A DNA stretch of 64,000 nucleotides from Pokkaliibacter plantistimulans. GTDB taxonomy: Bacteria > Pseudomonadota > Gammaproteobacteria > Pseudomonadales > Balneatricaceae. The position numbers and the translations under genes are program-made. This document shows positions 9,708-19,912 of this stretch, in pieces (within the stretch, counting starts at the first letter, position 1; each line of letters opens with the position of its first letter). The stretch covers positions 1-64,000 of the forward strand of contig NZ_LAPT01000036.1 in the NCBI RefSeq assembly GCF_003194385.1, read 5' to 3'. The notes under the pieces were generated by a model. That model was not told the origin of the DNA, did no database searches, and worked only from the letters and a program-made list of their open reading frames with translations.

Positions 9708-9964
9708 ACGCAATTTCTTGCAGAAGCAGCGACAGGTTTTTATGCAAATTCGACTTTAGATGTACAACAGGCCCTCTCAGTAAGTACGCTGCCTGTTGTG
9801 TATTCCGTGGAAGGAAGACAGGTTAGTGGAGCTGGCAGGGTTATTCCCATCCTTTCTCCCGCCTTATCTCACTTCCCCTCGTCGAACTGTCATTGTGCTG
9901 TCATCCATTGTCGATGTCATAACAGCATGTCATCTGGTTTTTATTGTGAGCGAGGAAGGAACAC

Positions 9965-10825
9965 GTGACTCAGCCGCAACGCTATATCGAGACCCTCTAC
10001 GCAGGCTACGGTCAGTCTTTCACTATTGATAAGGTGCTGTTCGAGAGCAAAACCGAGCATCAGCACCTGATCATCTTCGAAAACCGCGATTTTGGTCGTG
10101 TCATGGCGCTGGATGGTGTCATCCAGACCACCGAACGTGATGAGTTCATCTACCACGAAATGCTGACGCATGTACCGCTGTTTGCTCATGGCAAAGCCCG
10201 ACGAGTGCTGATCATTGGTGGTGGTGATGGCGGCATTCTGCGTGAAGTGCTGCGTCATCCTGAAGTGGAGCAGGTGACCATGGTAGAGATCGATGCTCAG
10301 GTCATCGAGATGTGCAAAACCTACCTGCCGGGCCACTCTGACGGTGCTTTTGATGATCCTCGTGCGACTATCGTCATCAACGATGGGGTTGAGTTCGTCA
10401 ACACGACCGAAGAGCGCTACGACGTCATTATCTCTGACTCCACCGACCCGATGGGCCCAGGTGAAGTGCTGTTCTCCTCGCGCTTCTACAATGGTTGCAA
10501 GCGCTGCCTGAACGCAGGCGGCGTCATGGTTGCCCAGAATGGCGTGTGCTTTATGCAGCTGGGTGAAGTCTCGACTACCCGCAAGCGTATGGGGCTGGAT
10601 TTCGCTGATCAGCAGTTCTATGCCGCCCCGGTGCCCACCTATGTCGGTGGCATCATGACCCTGGCCTGGGGCAGTGATGATGCCTCCCTGCGTCAGCTTC
10701 CCGTGGACGTTATCGCCGAGCGCGTCGCGCAGGCAGGTTTTAAAACCCGTTACTACACCCCAAGTATCCATGTGGGCGCGTTTGCTTTGCCCCAGTATGT
10801 AGTGGATGCCCTGGCGGGGTGTTGA
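9965..10825 (+). CDS. speE: Spermidine synthase (polyamine aminopropyltransferase)
   Basis: SpeE transfers aminopropyl from decarboxylated SAM to putrescine. The 286 residues show the Rossmann motif [13 protein letters not shown] (about 78-90), the acidic VEID and the catalytic Asp in [11 protein letters not shown] (about 159-169). The start is GTG preceded by AGGAAGGA. It lies 144 bases before speA in the same direction; SpeA makes agmatine, a precursor of putrescine, so the two form a polyamine unit. Confidence 0.95.
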   Translation: MTQPQRYIETLYAGYGQSFTIDKVLFESKTEHQHLIIFENRDFGRVMALDGVIQTTERDEFIYHEMLTHVPLFAHGKARRVLIIGGGDGGILREVLRHPEVEQVTMVEIDAQVIEMCKTYLPGHSDGAFDDPRATIVINDGVEFVNTTEERYDVIISDSTDPMGPGEVLFSSRFYNGCKRCLNAGGVMVAQNGVCFMQLGEVSTTRKRMGLDFADQQFYAAPVPTYVGGIMTLAWGSDDASLRQLPVDVIAERVAQAGFKTRYYTPSIHVGAFALPQYVVDALAGC

Positions 10826-10969
10826 TAGCGGGTGTTACCCCTGAGGGAGAGCCGGTCTGTGTTTTCCCTGTCGCTCTTTATTTATCCGAGTTATCCGAAC
10901 ATTCCGGCTCCCTGAGCCGGTTGCTCCAGCCAGGTGCTGGCCGCCATCTAGAGAAAGGCAACGAATGCA

Positions 10970-12883
10970 ATGAGCGCGTGGAACAGCCGCGATGCACTGA
11001 AACTTTACAACATCCCCTACTGGGGCAATGGATACTTTGACGTGAATGAAAGCGGTGAGGTGTTCGTCAAACCTCGTCGCGACAAGGCAGCTACGATAAA
11101 TCTGCCGGAACTGTGCAAGCATTTAAGCGAGCAAGGGGTAGCGTTGCCTACTCTGGTGCGTTTTACCGACATATTGCATGATCGGGTGTCCTCGTTGTGT
11201 CAGGCTTTTCAGGAAGCCATTCAGTACTACAAGTATCGTGCGCAGTACACGGCCGTCTATCCGATCAAGGTCAACCAGCAGCAACAGGTGGTTGAAGGCA
11301 TTCTGGCCGGGCAGAAGAAAGACCCCAGCGTAACCCGTGTGGGTCTTGAGGCGGGCTCCAAGCCTGAGCTGATGGCAGTGCTGGCGCTGTCGGAGAACAC
11401 CAATTCCTCCGTCATCATCTGTAACGGCTACAAGGATCGTGAATATATCCGTCTGGCTCTGATTGGTGAGGCGCTGGGCCATCAGGTTTACATCGTTATC
11501 GAGAAGGTGTCCGAGCTGGATGTGGTGCTGGAAGAGGCACGTCGTCTGCAGGTGACGCCGCGTCTGGGTTTGCGTGCCCGTCTGGCGTCACAGAGCAAAG
11601 GCAAATGGCAAACCTCCGGTGGTGAGAAGTCCAAGTTTGGCCTGTCTGCCCACCAGATTCTGCAGGTAGTCGAACGTCTGCGTAAGGAAGAGGCACTGGA
11701 CTCCCTGCAGCTGCTGCATTTCCATCTGGGGTCACAGGTTGCCAACATTCGCGACATTCAGACGGGTCTGCGTGAGTGCGCCCGTTTCTACGCCGAGCTG
11801 CGTCAGCTGGGTGCGCCCATCAGCGTGGTGGACGTCGGTGGTGGCCTGGGTGTGGACTACGAAGGTACCCGCTCACAGAGCACCTGCTCCATCAACTACT
11901 CCATGTCGGAATACGCCAGCAATGTGGTGTACGCCATGGCGGAAGTCTGTGCTGAACGCAACCTGCCGCATCCCAACATCGTCAGTGAGTCCGGACGGGC
12001 GCTGACAGCGCACCACGCGGTGCTGCTGGCCAACGTTATTGACGTGGAATCGCCCAAGGAACTGCAGCCACCGCGCCCCGGTGCGGCGGATCCGAAGATT
12101 CTGCACGCGCTGTGGGAGTCCTATCAGGAAGCCCTGCACAGTGCTGACGAACGTAACGTGGTGGAGATCTATCACGACACTATTTATGACGTGGCCGAAG
12201 TGCAGTCGCTGTATACCCACGGCTTGTTGTCACTGACCGAGCGCGCCAAGGCGGAGCAGATCTATCAGGCCATCTGCATGCAGATCCGGCCACTGCTGAG
12301 CCACAAGAACCGCGCACACCGCGAGATCATTGATGAGCTGCACGCCAAGCTGGCGGACAAGCTGTTCGTCAACTTCTCGGTGTTCCAGTCACTGCCCGAC
12401 GTCTGGGGTATCGATCAGGTGTTTCCTGTGCTGCCTATTAGTGGTCTGGACAAGGAGCCGACCTTCCGTGCAGTGGTGCAGGACATCACCTGTGACTCGG
12501 ACGGTACCATTGACCAGTATGTGGATGGTCAGGGGATCGAGACCACCCTGCCGGTACCGGAGTTCGACCCGGCCAATCCTTATGTGATGGGCTTCTTCCT
12601 GGTGGGTGCCTATCAGGAAATTCTGGGCGACATGCACAACCTGTTCGGTGACACCCACTCTGTTGACGTGTCTGTCGATGAAGCGGGTGAATGGGAAGTC
12701 AGCAAGGTGCTGATGGGCGATACCGTGGATCAGATTCTGGCCTACGTGAACTTCGACTCCCGCACCTTTGTTGAGGCCTACCGTCGTCAGCTGACCCGGT
12801 CCAGCCTCAGTAGCGAGACGCAGGCGGAATGTCTGGCCTTCCTCGAAGAGGGTCTGGCGGGTTATACCTATCTGGAAGAGTAA
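10970..12883 (+). CDS. speA: Biosynthetic arginine decarboxylase
   Basis: SpeA decarboxylates arginine to agmatine. It is a fold-type III PLP enzyme of 637 residues, normal for the family. PIKVNQQ (about residues 100-106) holds the PLP lysine. The glycine-rich [13 protein letters not shown]-type segment (near 285-300) and the [12 protein letters not shown] segment follow. The gene is downstream of speE and ends in a strong hairpin terminator shared with the convergent exporter gene. Confidence 0.96.
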   Translation: MSAWNSRDALKLYNIPYWGNGYFDVNESGEVFVKPRRDKAATINLPELCKHLSEQGVALPTLVRFTDILHDRVSSLCQAFQEAIQYYKYRAQYTAVYPIKVNQQQQVVEGILAGQKKDPSVTRVGLEAGSKPELMAVLALSENTNSSVIICNGYKDREYIRLALIGEALGHQVYIVIEKVSELDVVLEEARRLQVTPRLGLRARLASQSKGKWQTSGGEKSKFGLSAHQILQVVERLRKEEALDSLQLLHFHLGSQVANIRDIQTGLRECARFYAELRQLGAPISVVDVGGGLGVDYEGTRSQSTCSINYSMSEYASNVVYAMAEVCAERNLPHPNIVSESGRALTAHHAVLLANVIDVESPKELQPPRPGAADPKILHALWESYQEALHSADERNVVEIYHDTIYDVAEVQSLYTHGLLSLTERAKAEQIYQAICMQIRPLLSHKNRAHREIIDELHAKLADKLFVNFSVFQSLPDVWGIDQVFPVLPISGLDKEPTFRAVVQDITCDSDGTIDQYVDGQGIETTLPVPEFDPANPYVMGFFLVGAYQEILGDMHNLFGDTHSVDVSVDEAGEWEVSKVLMGDTVDQILAYVNFDSRTFVEAYRRQLTRSSLSSETQAECLAFLEEGLAGYTYLEE

Positions 12884-12937
12884 TCGCTACCCGCGATCAG
12901 CTCAGAAGCTGACCAGCGATAAGCTCAGATGTTAAAA

Positions 12938-12970
12938 AATCCGGCTCCCTGAAAAGAGCCGGATTTTTTT
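12938..12970. terminator. Bidirectional terminator after speA
   Basis: A 10-bp GC-rich stem (AATCCGGCTC with GAGCCGGATT), with an A run on the left and T run on the right, lies between speA (+) and the LysE-type gene (-). Confidence 0.9.
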
Positions 12971-13015
12971 ATCTGTGTTCAGCCCCTGTCACAGGGTTGG
13001 CGGGTGTTCAGGCTT

Positions 13016-13636
13016 TCAGGCCAGCGCGGTGACAAACACCCTGACCGCCAGCAGGATCAGTACCACACCGCTCAGGCGGTCAATCAGTCGGGAGCGGGCG
13101 CGCAGTTTCTCCAGCACGGCGGGGTGTACCAGTAACAGGGTAACCAGGGTGTACCACAACCCGTCGATCACGAAGGGAGTGGCGACCAGTGTGAAGTGGG
13201 CCAGGGTATCACTGCCCGGCTGCACAAACTGACTGAATAGCGCGATAAAAAACAGCGCCAGCTTGGGATTCAGCAGCGAGATCATCAGTCCGTCCCGTGC
13301 GGCCTGCGCCGCGCTCTCCGGATTGCCAGCTTCCAGCGTCTGGGCAATACCGCCCTGTGACATAAGGGCGCGCAACCCTAGATAGGTCAGATAGGCTGCG
13401 CCCAGCAAGGTCAGCACCATGAACAGACGGGGTGACTGATGCAGCAGCACGGCCAGCCCAAACATCGTCAACAGTGCATACATACCGACCCCGGCAGCGT
13501 GAGCCCAGGCAATGGCAAAACCATTCCGCTTACCGCCTGCCAGCGCATGACGGGTCACCATCGCGAGACTCGGGCCGGGTGACATGGCGCCCAGCAGACA
13601 AATCAGCAGCAAACCGCTCCAGTTACTCCAGCTCAT
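13016..13636 (-). CDS. LysE/RhtB family amino-acid exporter
   Basis: An inner-membrane exporter of the LysE/RhtB type, usually moving amino acids or their analogues out of the cell. The 206-residue form has about six membrane segments and the family N-terminal signature LLGAMSPGPSLAMV (GxxPGP). Two adjacent ATG codons exist (13639 and 13636); GAGGAA is well spaced only for the second. The frame could reach 13666, but without a ribosome site. It lies downstream of a LysR gene on the same strand and may be co-transcribed. Substrate unknown. Confidence 0.85.
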   Translation of the reverse strand: MSWSNWSGLLLICLLGAMSPGPSLAMVTRHALAGGKRNGFAIAWAHAAGVGMYALLTMFGLAVLLHQSPRLFMVLTLLGAAYLTYLGLRALMSQGGIAQTLEAGNPESAAQAARDGLMISLLNPKLALFFIALFSQFVQPGSDTLAHFTLVATPFVIDGLWYTLVTLLLVHPAVLEKLRARSRLIDRLSGVVLILLAVRVFVTALA

Positions 13637-13759
13637 CATGTTCCTCACAGGTAAGAACGTGTTCACGCGAGATCGTGAGCATGTTCCAGGGGGATAAGCC
13701 TGTTAGCCTACGAGACCTGGCTGATAAGGTGAAATCATAATTCGGAATACAGCTGATGA

Positions 13760-14707
13760 TCAGGAATCATGGCCGATTCTGTGTGCTGTGGACTTTGATG
13801 CCATGGAATAGAGCGAGGCTTCAAAACACTGGAATACCACCTTACGCAGCCAGGTATGGCTGACATCATCGTGGTACTTGGGGTGCCACAGTAGCCAGTA
13901 GCGATGAGTGGGGCAGGGCAGATCGAAAGGGCGATAGGTAATGGCATAGTCTGCCTGCATATTGCGGGCGATGTGCTCAGGGATGATCAGCAACAGCTCA
14001 CTGCGGCTGATGATACGCAGTGCCGAGGTAAAGAAGGGGACATGCAGACGGATACGGCGTGGCTGGCCCAGCTCTGCCAGAGCCAGATCGACAAAGCTGT
14101 CCTTGTCGCCACCCCCACTCAGGGACAGATGCTCACAGGCCAGCAGATCATCGACCGTCAACCGCTGCTGCTGCGCCAGTGGGTGGTCCTGCCGCATGAC
14201 ACACACCGGCCCGTCTTCACCGAGTGCCAGCCCTTCTAGCCCCGGCGGAATGGCCTCCAGCATGGTCGCCACCAGCTCCAGTGGCAGGTCGGCCAGTTGT
14301 GACAGCTGCTGGGGCAGCCACAGCTGATAAGTCAGTTGCAGTTGCGGTGCCGCACCGGCCAGCGTGCTGACAATATCGGGCAGGATGTAATGGGCAGCAT
14401 AGTCTGATGACGCCATGCGGACGTGGCCCTGCCACTGTTGCGGATCAAACTGCTGCGGGCTGAACAGCGCATCGCATTGCTGCAGCAACGGACGCAGTTG
14501 TGCCTGCAAGGCCAGGGCACGGGGTGTCGGTAGCAGGCGGTTGCCATCACGCACCAGCAACGGGTCTGCCAGCGCCTGACGCAACTGCAGCAGCTGGCGG
14601 CTGACGGCCGACTGGGTCAGGCAGAGCCGCTCTGCCGCGCGGGTGACATGCTGTTCTTCCAGCAAGACTGCCAGAGTGCGCAACAGATTGAGATTGGCAG
14701 GGAGCAT
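13760..14707 (-). CDS. LysR-type transcriptional regulator
   Basis: A 315-residue LysR regulator. An N-terminal winged helix-turn-helix (about 10-65, AAERLCLTQSAVSRQL) is followed by an effector-binding domain. I choose the ATG at 14707, preceded by AGGA at suitable spacing, over the upstream start at 14737. It diverges from the ABC transporter operon at 15078, so it may control that operon. A perfect 8-bp inverted repeat at 14859-14879 lies in the shared intergenic region. The co-inducer cannot be told from sequence. Confidence 0.88.
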   Translation of the reverse strand: MLPANLNLLRTLAVLLEEQHVTRAAERLCLTQSAVSRQLLQLRQALADPLLVRDGNRLLPTPRALALQAQLRPLLQQCDALFSPQQFDPQQWQGHVRMASSDYAAHYILPDIVSTLAGAAPQLQLTYQLWLPQQLSQLADLPLELVATMLEAIPPGLEGLALGEDGPVCVMRQDHPLAQQQRLTVDDLLACEHLSLSGGGDKDSFVDLALAELGQPRRIRLHVPFFTSALRIISRSELLLIIPEHIARNMQADYAITYRPFDLPCPTHRYWLLWHPKYHDDVSHTWLRKVVFQCFEASLYSMASKSTAHRIGHDS

Positions 14708-14858
14708 GGGCAGTCCTGTAACGGCGGGCGGGAGCAATCGGCAGTGTAGCGGTCGGGTTCGCTGCCGTCATGGTGCATGTGCAAAAAACAGGCACCGAGG
14801 GTATCCGGCGTACCGGGTTGGTGCGCCGGTTGCCAGTCTGATTCTGCTGCTCAGGGCT

Positions 14859-14879
14859 AACCCTATGTTAAATAGGGTT
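14859..14879. promoter_or_regulatory. Candidate LysR operator (inverted repeat)
   Basis: AACCCTAT, a 5-nt spacer and ATAGGGTT form a perfect palindrome. Its place between a LysR gene and a divergent transport operon suits a regulator-binding site. Confidence 0.45.
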
Positions 14880-14926
14880 TTCTCATTTATGGCATGGTAA
14901 GTGCTTTTAGCTTCCTCACAGACTGA

Positions 14927-15059
14927 GCCGACAGTGATCGTCGGCAGAGCAAAGTGAAGAACCCGAAACGTCTGCCCGGCAGCGTTTCGACAATCTGAGA
15001 GCACGGTAAAGGCGCCGTTCCACTTCGGAAATATTCCGGAGGGAGCGGCGCCTTTTTTT
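14927..15059 (+). ncRNA. Attenuator-like leader upstream of the ABC importer
   Basis: Three hairpins follow one another. HP1 is GCCGAC/GTCGGC (14927-14945, loop AGTGATC). HP2 is CGAAACG-CTGC/GCAG-CGTTTCG (14964-14989). HP3 is AAAGGCGCCG/CGGCGCCTTT (15008-15055) followed by a run of T. HP3 is an intrinsic terminator placed only 18 bases before the first gene, so read-through must be controlled. Leaders read by ANTAR proteins (NasR/NasT) precede nitrate-type ABC operons in other bacteria, but the diagnostic pair of A1-G4 hexaloops is not clear here. Confidence 0.5.
15008..15059 (+). terminator. Intrinsic terminator inside the leader
   Basis: A 10-bp outer stem, an inner CTTCGG/CCGGAG stem and seven T residues end shortly before the ribosome-binding site of the next gene. 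Confidence 0.8.
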
Positions 15060-15077
15060 ATTTCCGAGGGAGCAAAA

Positions 15078-16454
15078 ATGCTGACCAGACGTTCCTTGTG
15101 TAACAAAGCCCTGCTGGCGGTGGCCATCGCCTCTTTCTCTTTCAGTGCGCTGGTGCAGGCCGAAGTGGGCGCACCGGAAAAGGAGGAGCTGAAGTTCGGC
15201 TTCATCAAGCTGACCGACATGGCGCCGCTGGCAGTTGCCTATGAAAAAGGCTACTTCGAGGACGAAGGCCTGTATGTCACGCTGGAAGCGCAGGCCAACT
15301 GGAAAGTGCTGCTTGACCGGGTCATCGATGGCGAGCTGGACGGTGCCCACATGCTGGCCGGACAGCCGCTGGGGGCGACCATCGGTTTTGGCACCCAGGC
15401 GCATATCATCACGGCCTTCAGCATGGACCTGAACGGCAACGGCATCACCGTTGCCAACGATATCTGGCAGCAGATGAAAGCGAACATTCCTGTCGGTGCT
15501 GATGGCAAGCCGGTCCACCCGATCAAGGCCGATGCCCTCAAGCCGGTCATCGACAAGTACCGTGCCGAAGGCAAACCCTTCAACATGGGCATGGTGTTCC
15601 CGGTTTCCACCCATAACTACGAGCTGCGCTACTGGCTGGCCGCGGGCGGCATCAACCCCGGTTACTATGCGCCGCTGAAAGGCGACAGCAGTGGCCAGAT
15701 CAATGCTGACGCGCTGCTGTCCGTTACCCCGCCACCGCAGATGCCTGCCACGCTGGAAGCGGGCACCATTTATGGCTACTGCGTCGGTGAGCCATGGAAC
15801 CAGCAGGCGGTGTTCAAGGGGATCGGCGTCCCCGTCATCACCGACTATGAAATCTGGCAGAACAACCCGGAGAAAGTCTTCGGGGTCTCCAGCGACTGGG
15901 CAGAGAAGTACCCCAACACCCATATCCATGTCATCAAGGCCCTGATTCGTGCGGCCAAATGGCTGGATGAAAACAACAACGCCAACCGCAATGAAGCGGT
16001 GGATATGCTGTCTCGCCCTGAGTACGTCGGCGCTGACCGCAACGTCATCGCCAACTCCATGACTGGCACCTTCGAGTACGAAAAAGGCGACAAGCGTGAG
16101 ATTCCCGACTTCAACGTGTTCTTCCGCCATAACGCTACCTATCCCTATTACTCCGATGCCATCTGGTATCTGACGCAGATGCGCCGCTGGGGACAGATCC
16201 CCGAGGCCAAGCCTGACAGCTGGTACATGGACACCGCGAAAAAGGTCTACCGCCCGGATATCTACGCCATTGCTGCCAAAGAGCTGATCGACCAGGGGCT
16301 GATGCAGGCGTCCGACTTCCCTGACTTTGGCAAGGAGGACGGCTTCAAGGCGCCGCAGACCCAGTTCATCGACGGCGTGACCTACGATGGCCACAAACCC
16401 AACGACTATCTCAACAAGTTCAAGATCGGCCTGAAAGGCGACGACAAGATCTGA
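15078..16454 (+). CDS. ABC transporter substrate-binding protein, NrtA/CmpA/NasF family
   Basis: This is the periplasmic binding protein of an importer for nitrate, bicarbonate, sulfonate or a similar small anion. The N-terminus has a twin-arginine-like TRRSL followed by a hydrophobic stretch and a cleavage site after VQA (about residue 28). The rest (458 residues in total) is the long NrtA-type fold, with motifs such as [19 protein letters not shown]. It is the first gene of a three-gene operon and lies directly after an attenuator-like leader. The exact substrate is uncertain; nitrate is favoured by family and leader, but no nitrate reductase gene is in the window. Confidence 0.8.
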   Translation: MLTRRSLCNKALLAVAIASFSFSALVQAEVGAPEKEELKFGFIKLTDMAPLAVAYEKGYFEDEGLYVTLEAQANWKVLLDRVIDGELDGAHMLAGQPLGATIGFGTQAHIITAFSMDLNGNGITVANDIWQQMKANIPVGADGKPVHPIKADALKPVIDKYRAEGKPFNMGMVFPVSTHNYELRYWLAAGGINPGYYAPLKGDSSGQINADALLSVTPPPQMPATLEAGTIYGYCVGEPWNQQAVFKGIGVPVITDYEIWQNNPEKVFGVSSDWAEKYPNTHIHVIKALIRAAKWLDENNNANRNEAVDMLSRPEYVGADRNVIANSMTGTFEYEKGDKREIPDFNVFFRHNATYPYYSDAIWYLTQMRRWGQIPEAKPDSWYMDTAKKVYRPDIYAIAAKELIDQGLMQASDFPDFGKEDGFKAPQTQFIDGVTYDGHKPNDYLNKFKIGLKGDDKI

Positions 16455-16503
16455 TCTGCAGCAGGCCGTGCTCCCGACGGGGCACGGTCAGGAGGGTTAT
16501 CTC

Positions 16504-17487
16504 ATGAACAGCGTCTCTACACTCTTCAACAGCCGTGCCCGCGGCTCCGTGAACAGCTGGCTGAAGCGTCTGACTCAGGCGCTGGGCATGCCGCTACTGG
16601 GGCTGGTGGTGTTTCTGTTCATCTGGCAGACCGGCGCCCAGCATATCGATACCTCGCTGGGCAAGTTTCCCGGGCCTGCACAGGTCTATACCCAGGCTCA
16701 GTCACTGCTGGCGGAACATCAGCGTGAGCGAGACAAGGAAGCGGATTTCTATGCTCGTCAGGAACAGCGCAATGCCGAAAAACTGGCCAAAGACCCTCAG
16801 GCTGAGGTGAAGATACGCGAGTACACCGGCAAGCCGACGTTCTTTGATCAGATCGGCACCAGTCTGGTGACGGTGCTGTCGGGCTTTATCATTGCCGCGC
16901 TGATCGCCATTCCGCTGGGCATCTGCATTGGCCTCAACGCATCGCTCTATGCGGCACTCAATCCGCTGATCCAGCTGTTCAAACCGGTGTCGCCGCTGGC
17001 CTGGCTGCCGCTGGTCACCATGGTGGTCAGTGCGGTGTACACCTCGGCAGACCCGCTGTTCGCTAAGTCCTTCCTGACCTCCCTGTTTACCGTGTCGCTG
17101 TGCTGCCTGTGGCCGACACTGATCAACACCGCGGTGGGCGTATCGAGCATCAGCAGTGATCTGCAGAACGTCAGCAAGGTGCTGCGGCTGGGCTGGCTGA
17201 CCCATGTCCGCAAGATCGTGCTGCCCTCATCAGTGCCGATGATCTTCACCGGGCTGCGCCTGTCACTGGGGATTGCCTGGATGGTGCTGATTGCCGCCGA
17301 AATGCTGGCGCAGAACCCTGGCCTCGGCAAGTTCGTCTGGGATGAGTTCCAGAACGGCAGTTCCGACTCGCTCGGGCGCATCATGGTGGCGGTGCTGGTG
17401 ATTGGCCTGATCGGCTTTATGCTCGACCGCGTCATGCTGCTGATCCAGCGCGCGGTTTCCTGGGACAAAAACGCAATTACCCGCTGA
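16504..17487 (+). CDS. ABC transporter permease, NrtB/SsuC/TauC family
   Basis: The inner-membrane permease of the importer. The 327 residues include an N-terminal cytoplasmic segment, a first membrane helix (about 28-45), a charged periplasmic loop with many Lys/Glu (about 70-110), and five more helices carrying the BPD-transport signature near residues 250-290. The frame opens at 16468, but the ATG at 16504 follows AGGAGGG, so I start there. It is 49 bases after the binding protein and 13 bases before the ATPase. Confidence 0.87.
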   Translation: MNSVSTLFNSRARGSVNSWLKRLTQALGMPLLGLVVFLFIWQTGAQHIDTSLGKFPGPAQVYTQAQSLLAEHQRERDKEADFYARQEQRNAEKLAKDPQAEVKIREYTGKPTFFDQIGTSLVTVLSGFIIAALIAIPLGICIGLNASLYAALNPLIQLFKPVSPLAWLPLVTMVVSAVYTSADPLFAKSFLTSLFTVSLCCLWPTLINTAVGVSSISSDLQNVSKVLRLGWLTHVRKIVLPSSVPMIFTGLRLSLGIAWMVLIAAEMLAQNPGLGKFVWDEFQNGSSDSLGRIMVAVLVIGLIGFMLDRVMLLIQRAVSWDKNAITR

Positions 17488-17500
17488 GGGAGGCAACATC

Positions 17501-18352
17501 ATGGCTGCACATCTTGAACTGACCGGCGTCTCCATCGAGTTCCCCACCGCCAGGGGCACCTTCAAGGCACTGGACAACGTCAATCTGAAAATTGCCCAGG
17601 GCGAGTTTGTTTCGCTGATCGGCCATTCCGGCTGTGGCAAGTCCACCGTACTTAATATCGTTGCCGGGTTGCATCAGGCGACCACCGGCGGGGTGGTGCT
17701 GGACGGACGGGAAGTCAATGAGCCGGGGCCGGAGCGCGCCGTGGTCTTCCAGAACCACTCACTGCTGCCGTGGCTGAGCGCGTTTCAGAATGTCGAGCTG
17801 GCGGTGCGTCAGGTCTTCAGGGGGCGCAAGAGCAAGGCGGAAATGAAGGAGTGGATTGAGCACAATCTTGAGCTGGTGCACATGACGCACGCCATGCACA
17901 AACGCCCGGACGAGATTTCCGGCGGGATGAAGCAGCGCGTGGGTATTGCCCGGGCACTGGCGATGGAGCCCAAGGTACTGCTGATGGATGAACCCTTCGG
18001 TGCTCTGGATGCCCTGACCCGTGCCCATCTGCAGGACTCGCTGATGGAGATCCAGAAGGATCTCAACAACACCGTGATCATGATTACTCACGATGTGGAC
18101 GAGGCGGTACTGCTGTCAGACCGGATTGTCATGATGACCAATGGCCCGGCAGCGACCGTCGGTGAGATTCTGCAGGTGGAGCTGGAGCGGCCACGTAATC
18201 GTATCGCCCTGGCGGATGACCCACGCTACAACCACTATCGCCATCAGGTGCTGAGTTTCCTCTATGAGAAGCAGCGCAAGGTGGAGGATATGGACCAGCA
18301 TCGCTCTGCCCGCAGCAAGAAGGATGTGACAGCGGTCAAGGCACAGGCCTGA
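17501..18352 (+). CDS. ABC transporter ATP-binding protein, NrtD/SsuB/TauB family
   Basis: The ATPase of the importer, 283 residues. Walker A GHSGCGKST is at 41-49, the signature SGGMKQRVG near 140-148, Walker B LLMDEP at about 160-165, and the H-loop in ITHDVDEA. It is closely coupled to the permease. No fused binding-protein domain (as in NrtC) is present. Confidence 0.9.
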   Translation: MAAHLELTGVSIEFPTARGTFKALDNVNLKIAQGEFVSLIGHSGCGKSTVLNIVAGLHQATTGGVVLDGREVNEPGPERAVVFQNHSLLPWLSAFQNVELAVRQVFRGRKSKAEMKEWIEHNLELVHMTHAMHKRPDEISGGMKQRVGIARALAMEPKVLLMDEPFGALDALTRAHLQDSLMEIQKDLNNTVIMITHDVDEAVLLSDRIVMMTNGPAATVGEILQVELERPRNRIALADDPRYNHYRHQVLSFLYEKQRKVEDMDQHRSARSKKDVTAVKAQA

Positions 18353-18419
18353 CGTACAGAGAGAGGCCGTGCACCTGTTTATGGCGGTTGAACAGACGCA
18401 GGCAGCGGGCTGTTAGCGG

Positions 18420-18448
18420 CAAAAAAGAGGCCGGAGTTTGCTCCGGCC
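18420..18448 (-). terminator. Terminator of pobA
   Basis: GGCCGGAG and CTCCGGCC form an 8-bp stem with a 4-nt loop. On the minus strand it is followed by CTCTTTTTT, so it ends pobA. Confidence 0.8.
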
Positions 18449-18526
18449 AAGGTGTGAAAAACCTGTCAGTGTGAAACACGTGCACAACGCGGTATTCGGC
18501 AACGCAGATAGATTTTCAACGACCTG

Positions 18527-19735
<1,209 letters not shown>

Positions 19736-19746
19736 TCATATCCTCG

Positions 19747-19886
19747 GCTGACCCGGCTACGTGGCCCGGTCATTGTTAGAGTTGTTCTGAGGTTGCTCAT
19801 TACCCTAGCGATGACCCATGCGGATTCAAATGGACAGAGCTGACCAGTATTTGTATTTTTCGAACATTGTGAATCACGCTGACCCG
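19747..19886. repeat. Direct repeat GCTGACCCG in the pobA-pobR interval
   Basis: The 9-mer occurs at 19747-19755 and 19878-19886 on the plus strand, one copy near each gene start. AraC proteins often bind direct repeats, so it could be a PobR site, but 9 bases is short. Confidence 0.3.
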
Positions 19887-19888
19887 AT

Positions 19889-19896
19889 AACAACAA
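19889..19896 (+). promoter_or_regulatory. Catabolite-activity (Crc/Hfq) motif before pobR
   Basis: AACAACAA fits AAnAANAA exactly and lies just upstream of the GGGAG ribosome site of pobR. In pseudomonads such motifs bind Hfq-Crc and block translation during catabolite repression. Confidence 0.55.
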
Positions 19897-19912
19897 GAGC
19901 GGGAGCCACCCT

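Larger units (their letters stand above)
9522..9964 (+). other. Intergenic region and leader before speE
   Basis: This 440-base gap holds the tRNA terminator (9553-9576), a possible speE promoter (9680-9707) and an inverted repeat (ACAACAGGC at 9764-9772, GCCTGTTGT at 9791-9799) that would lie in the speE leader. I see no convincing gene. Confidence 0.5.
14708..15077. other. Divergent intergenic region with operator-like repeat and ABC leader
   Basis: This 370-base gap separates the LysR gene from the ABC operon. It holds an inverted repeat at 14859-14879 and three successive hairpins from 14927 to 15059, the last a terminator. Both are listed separately. No gene is visible. Confidence 0.6.

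Noticed and set aside
10903-10922. Terminator after speE
   Set aside because: A CCGGCT/AGCCGG stem is present but no T run follows, so it is too weak to list.
14927-15059. Guanidine-I (ykkC) riboswitch
   Set aside because: The leader lacks the conserved ACGR and GGGaUAAAAGCCCG-like elements of that class as I remember them.
14916-16394. A 492-codon open frame on the minus strand
   Set aside because: It is fully antisense to the ABC binding protein, is rich in Arg/His/Gly/Val, has no ribosome site, and the plus-strand product matches a known family.
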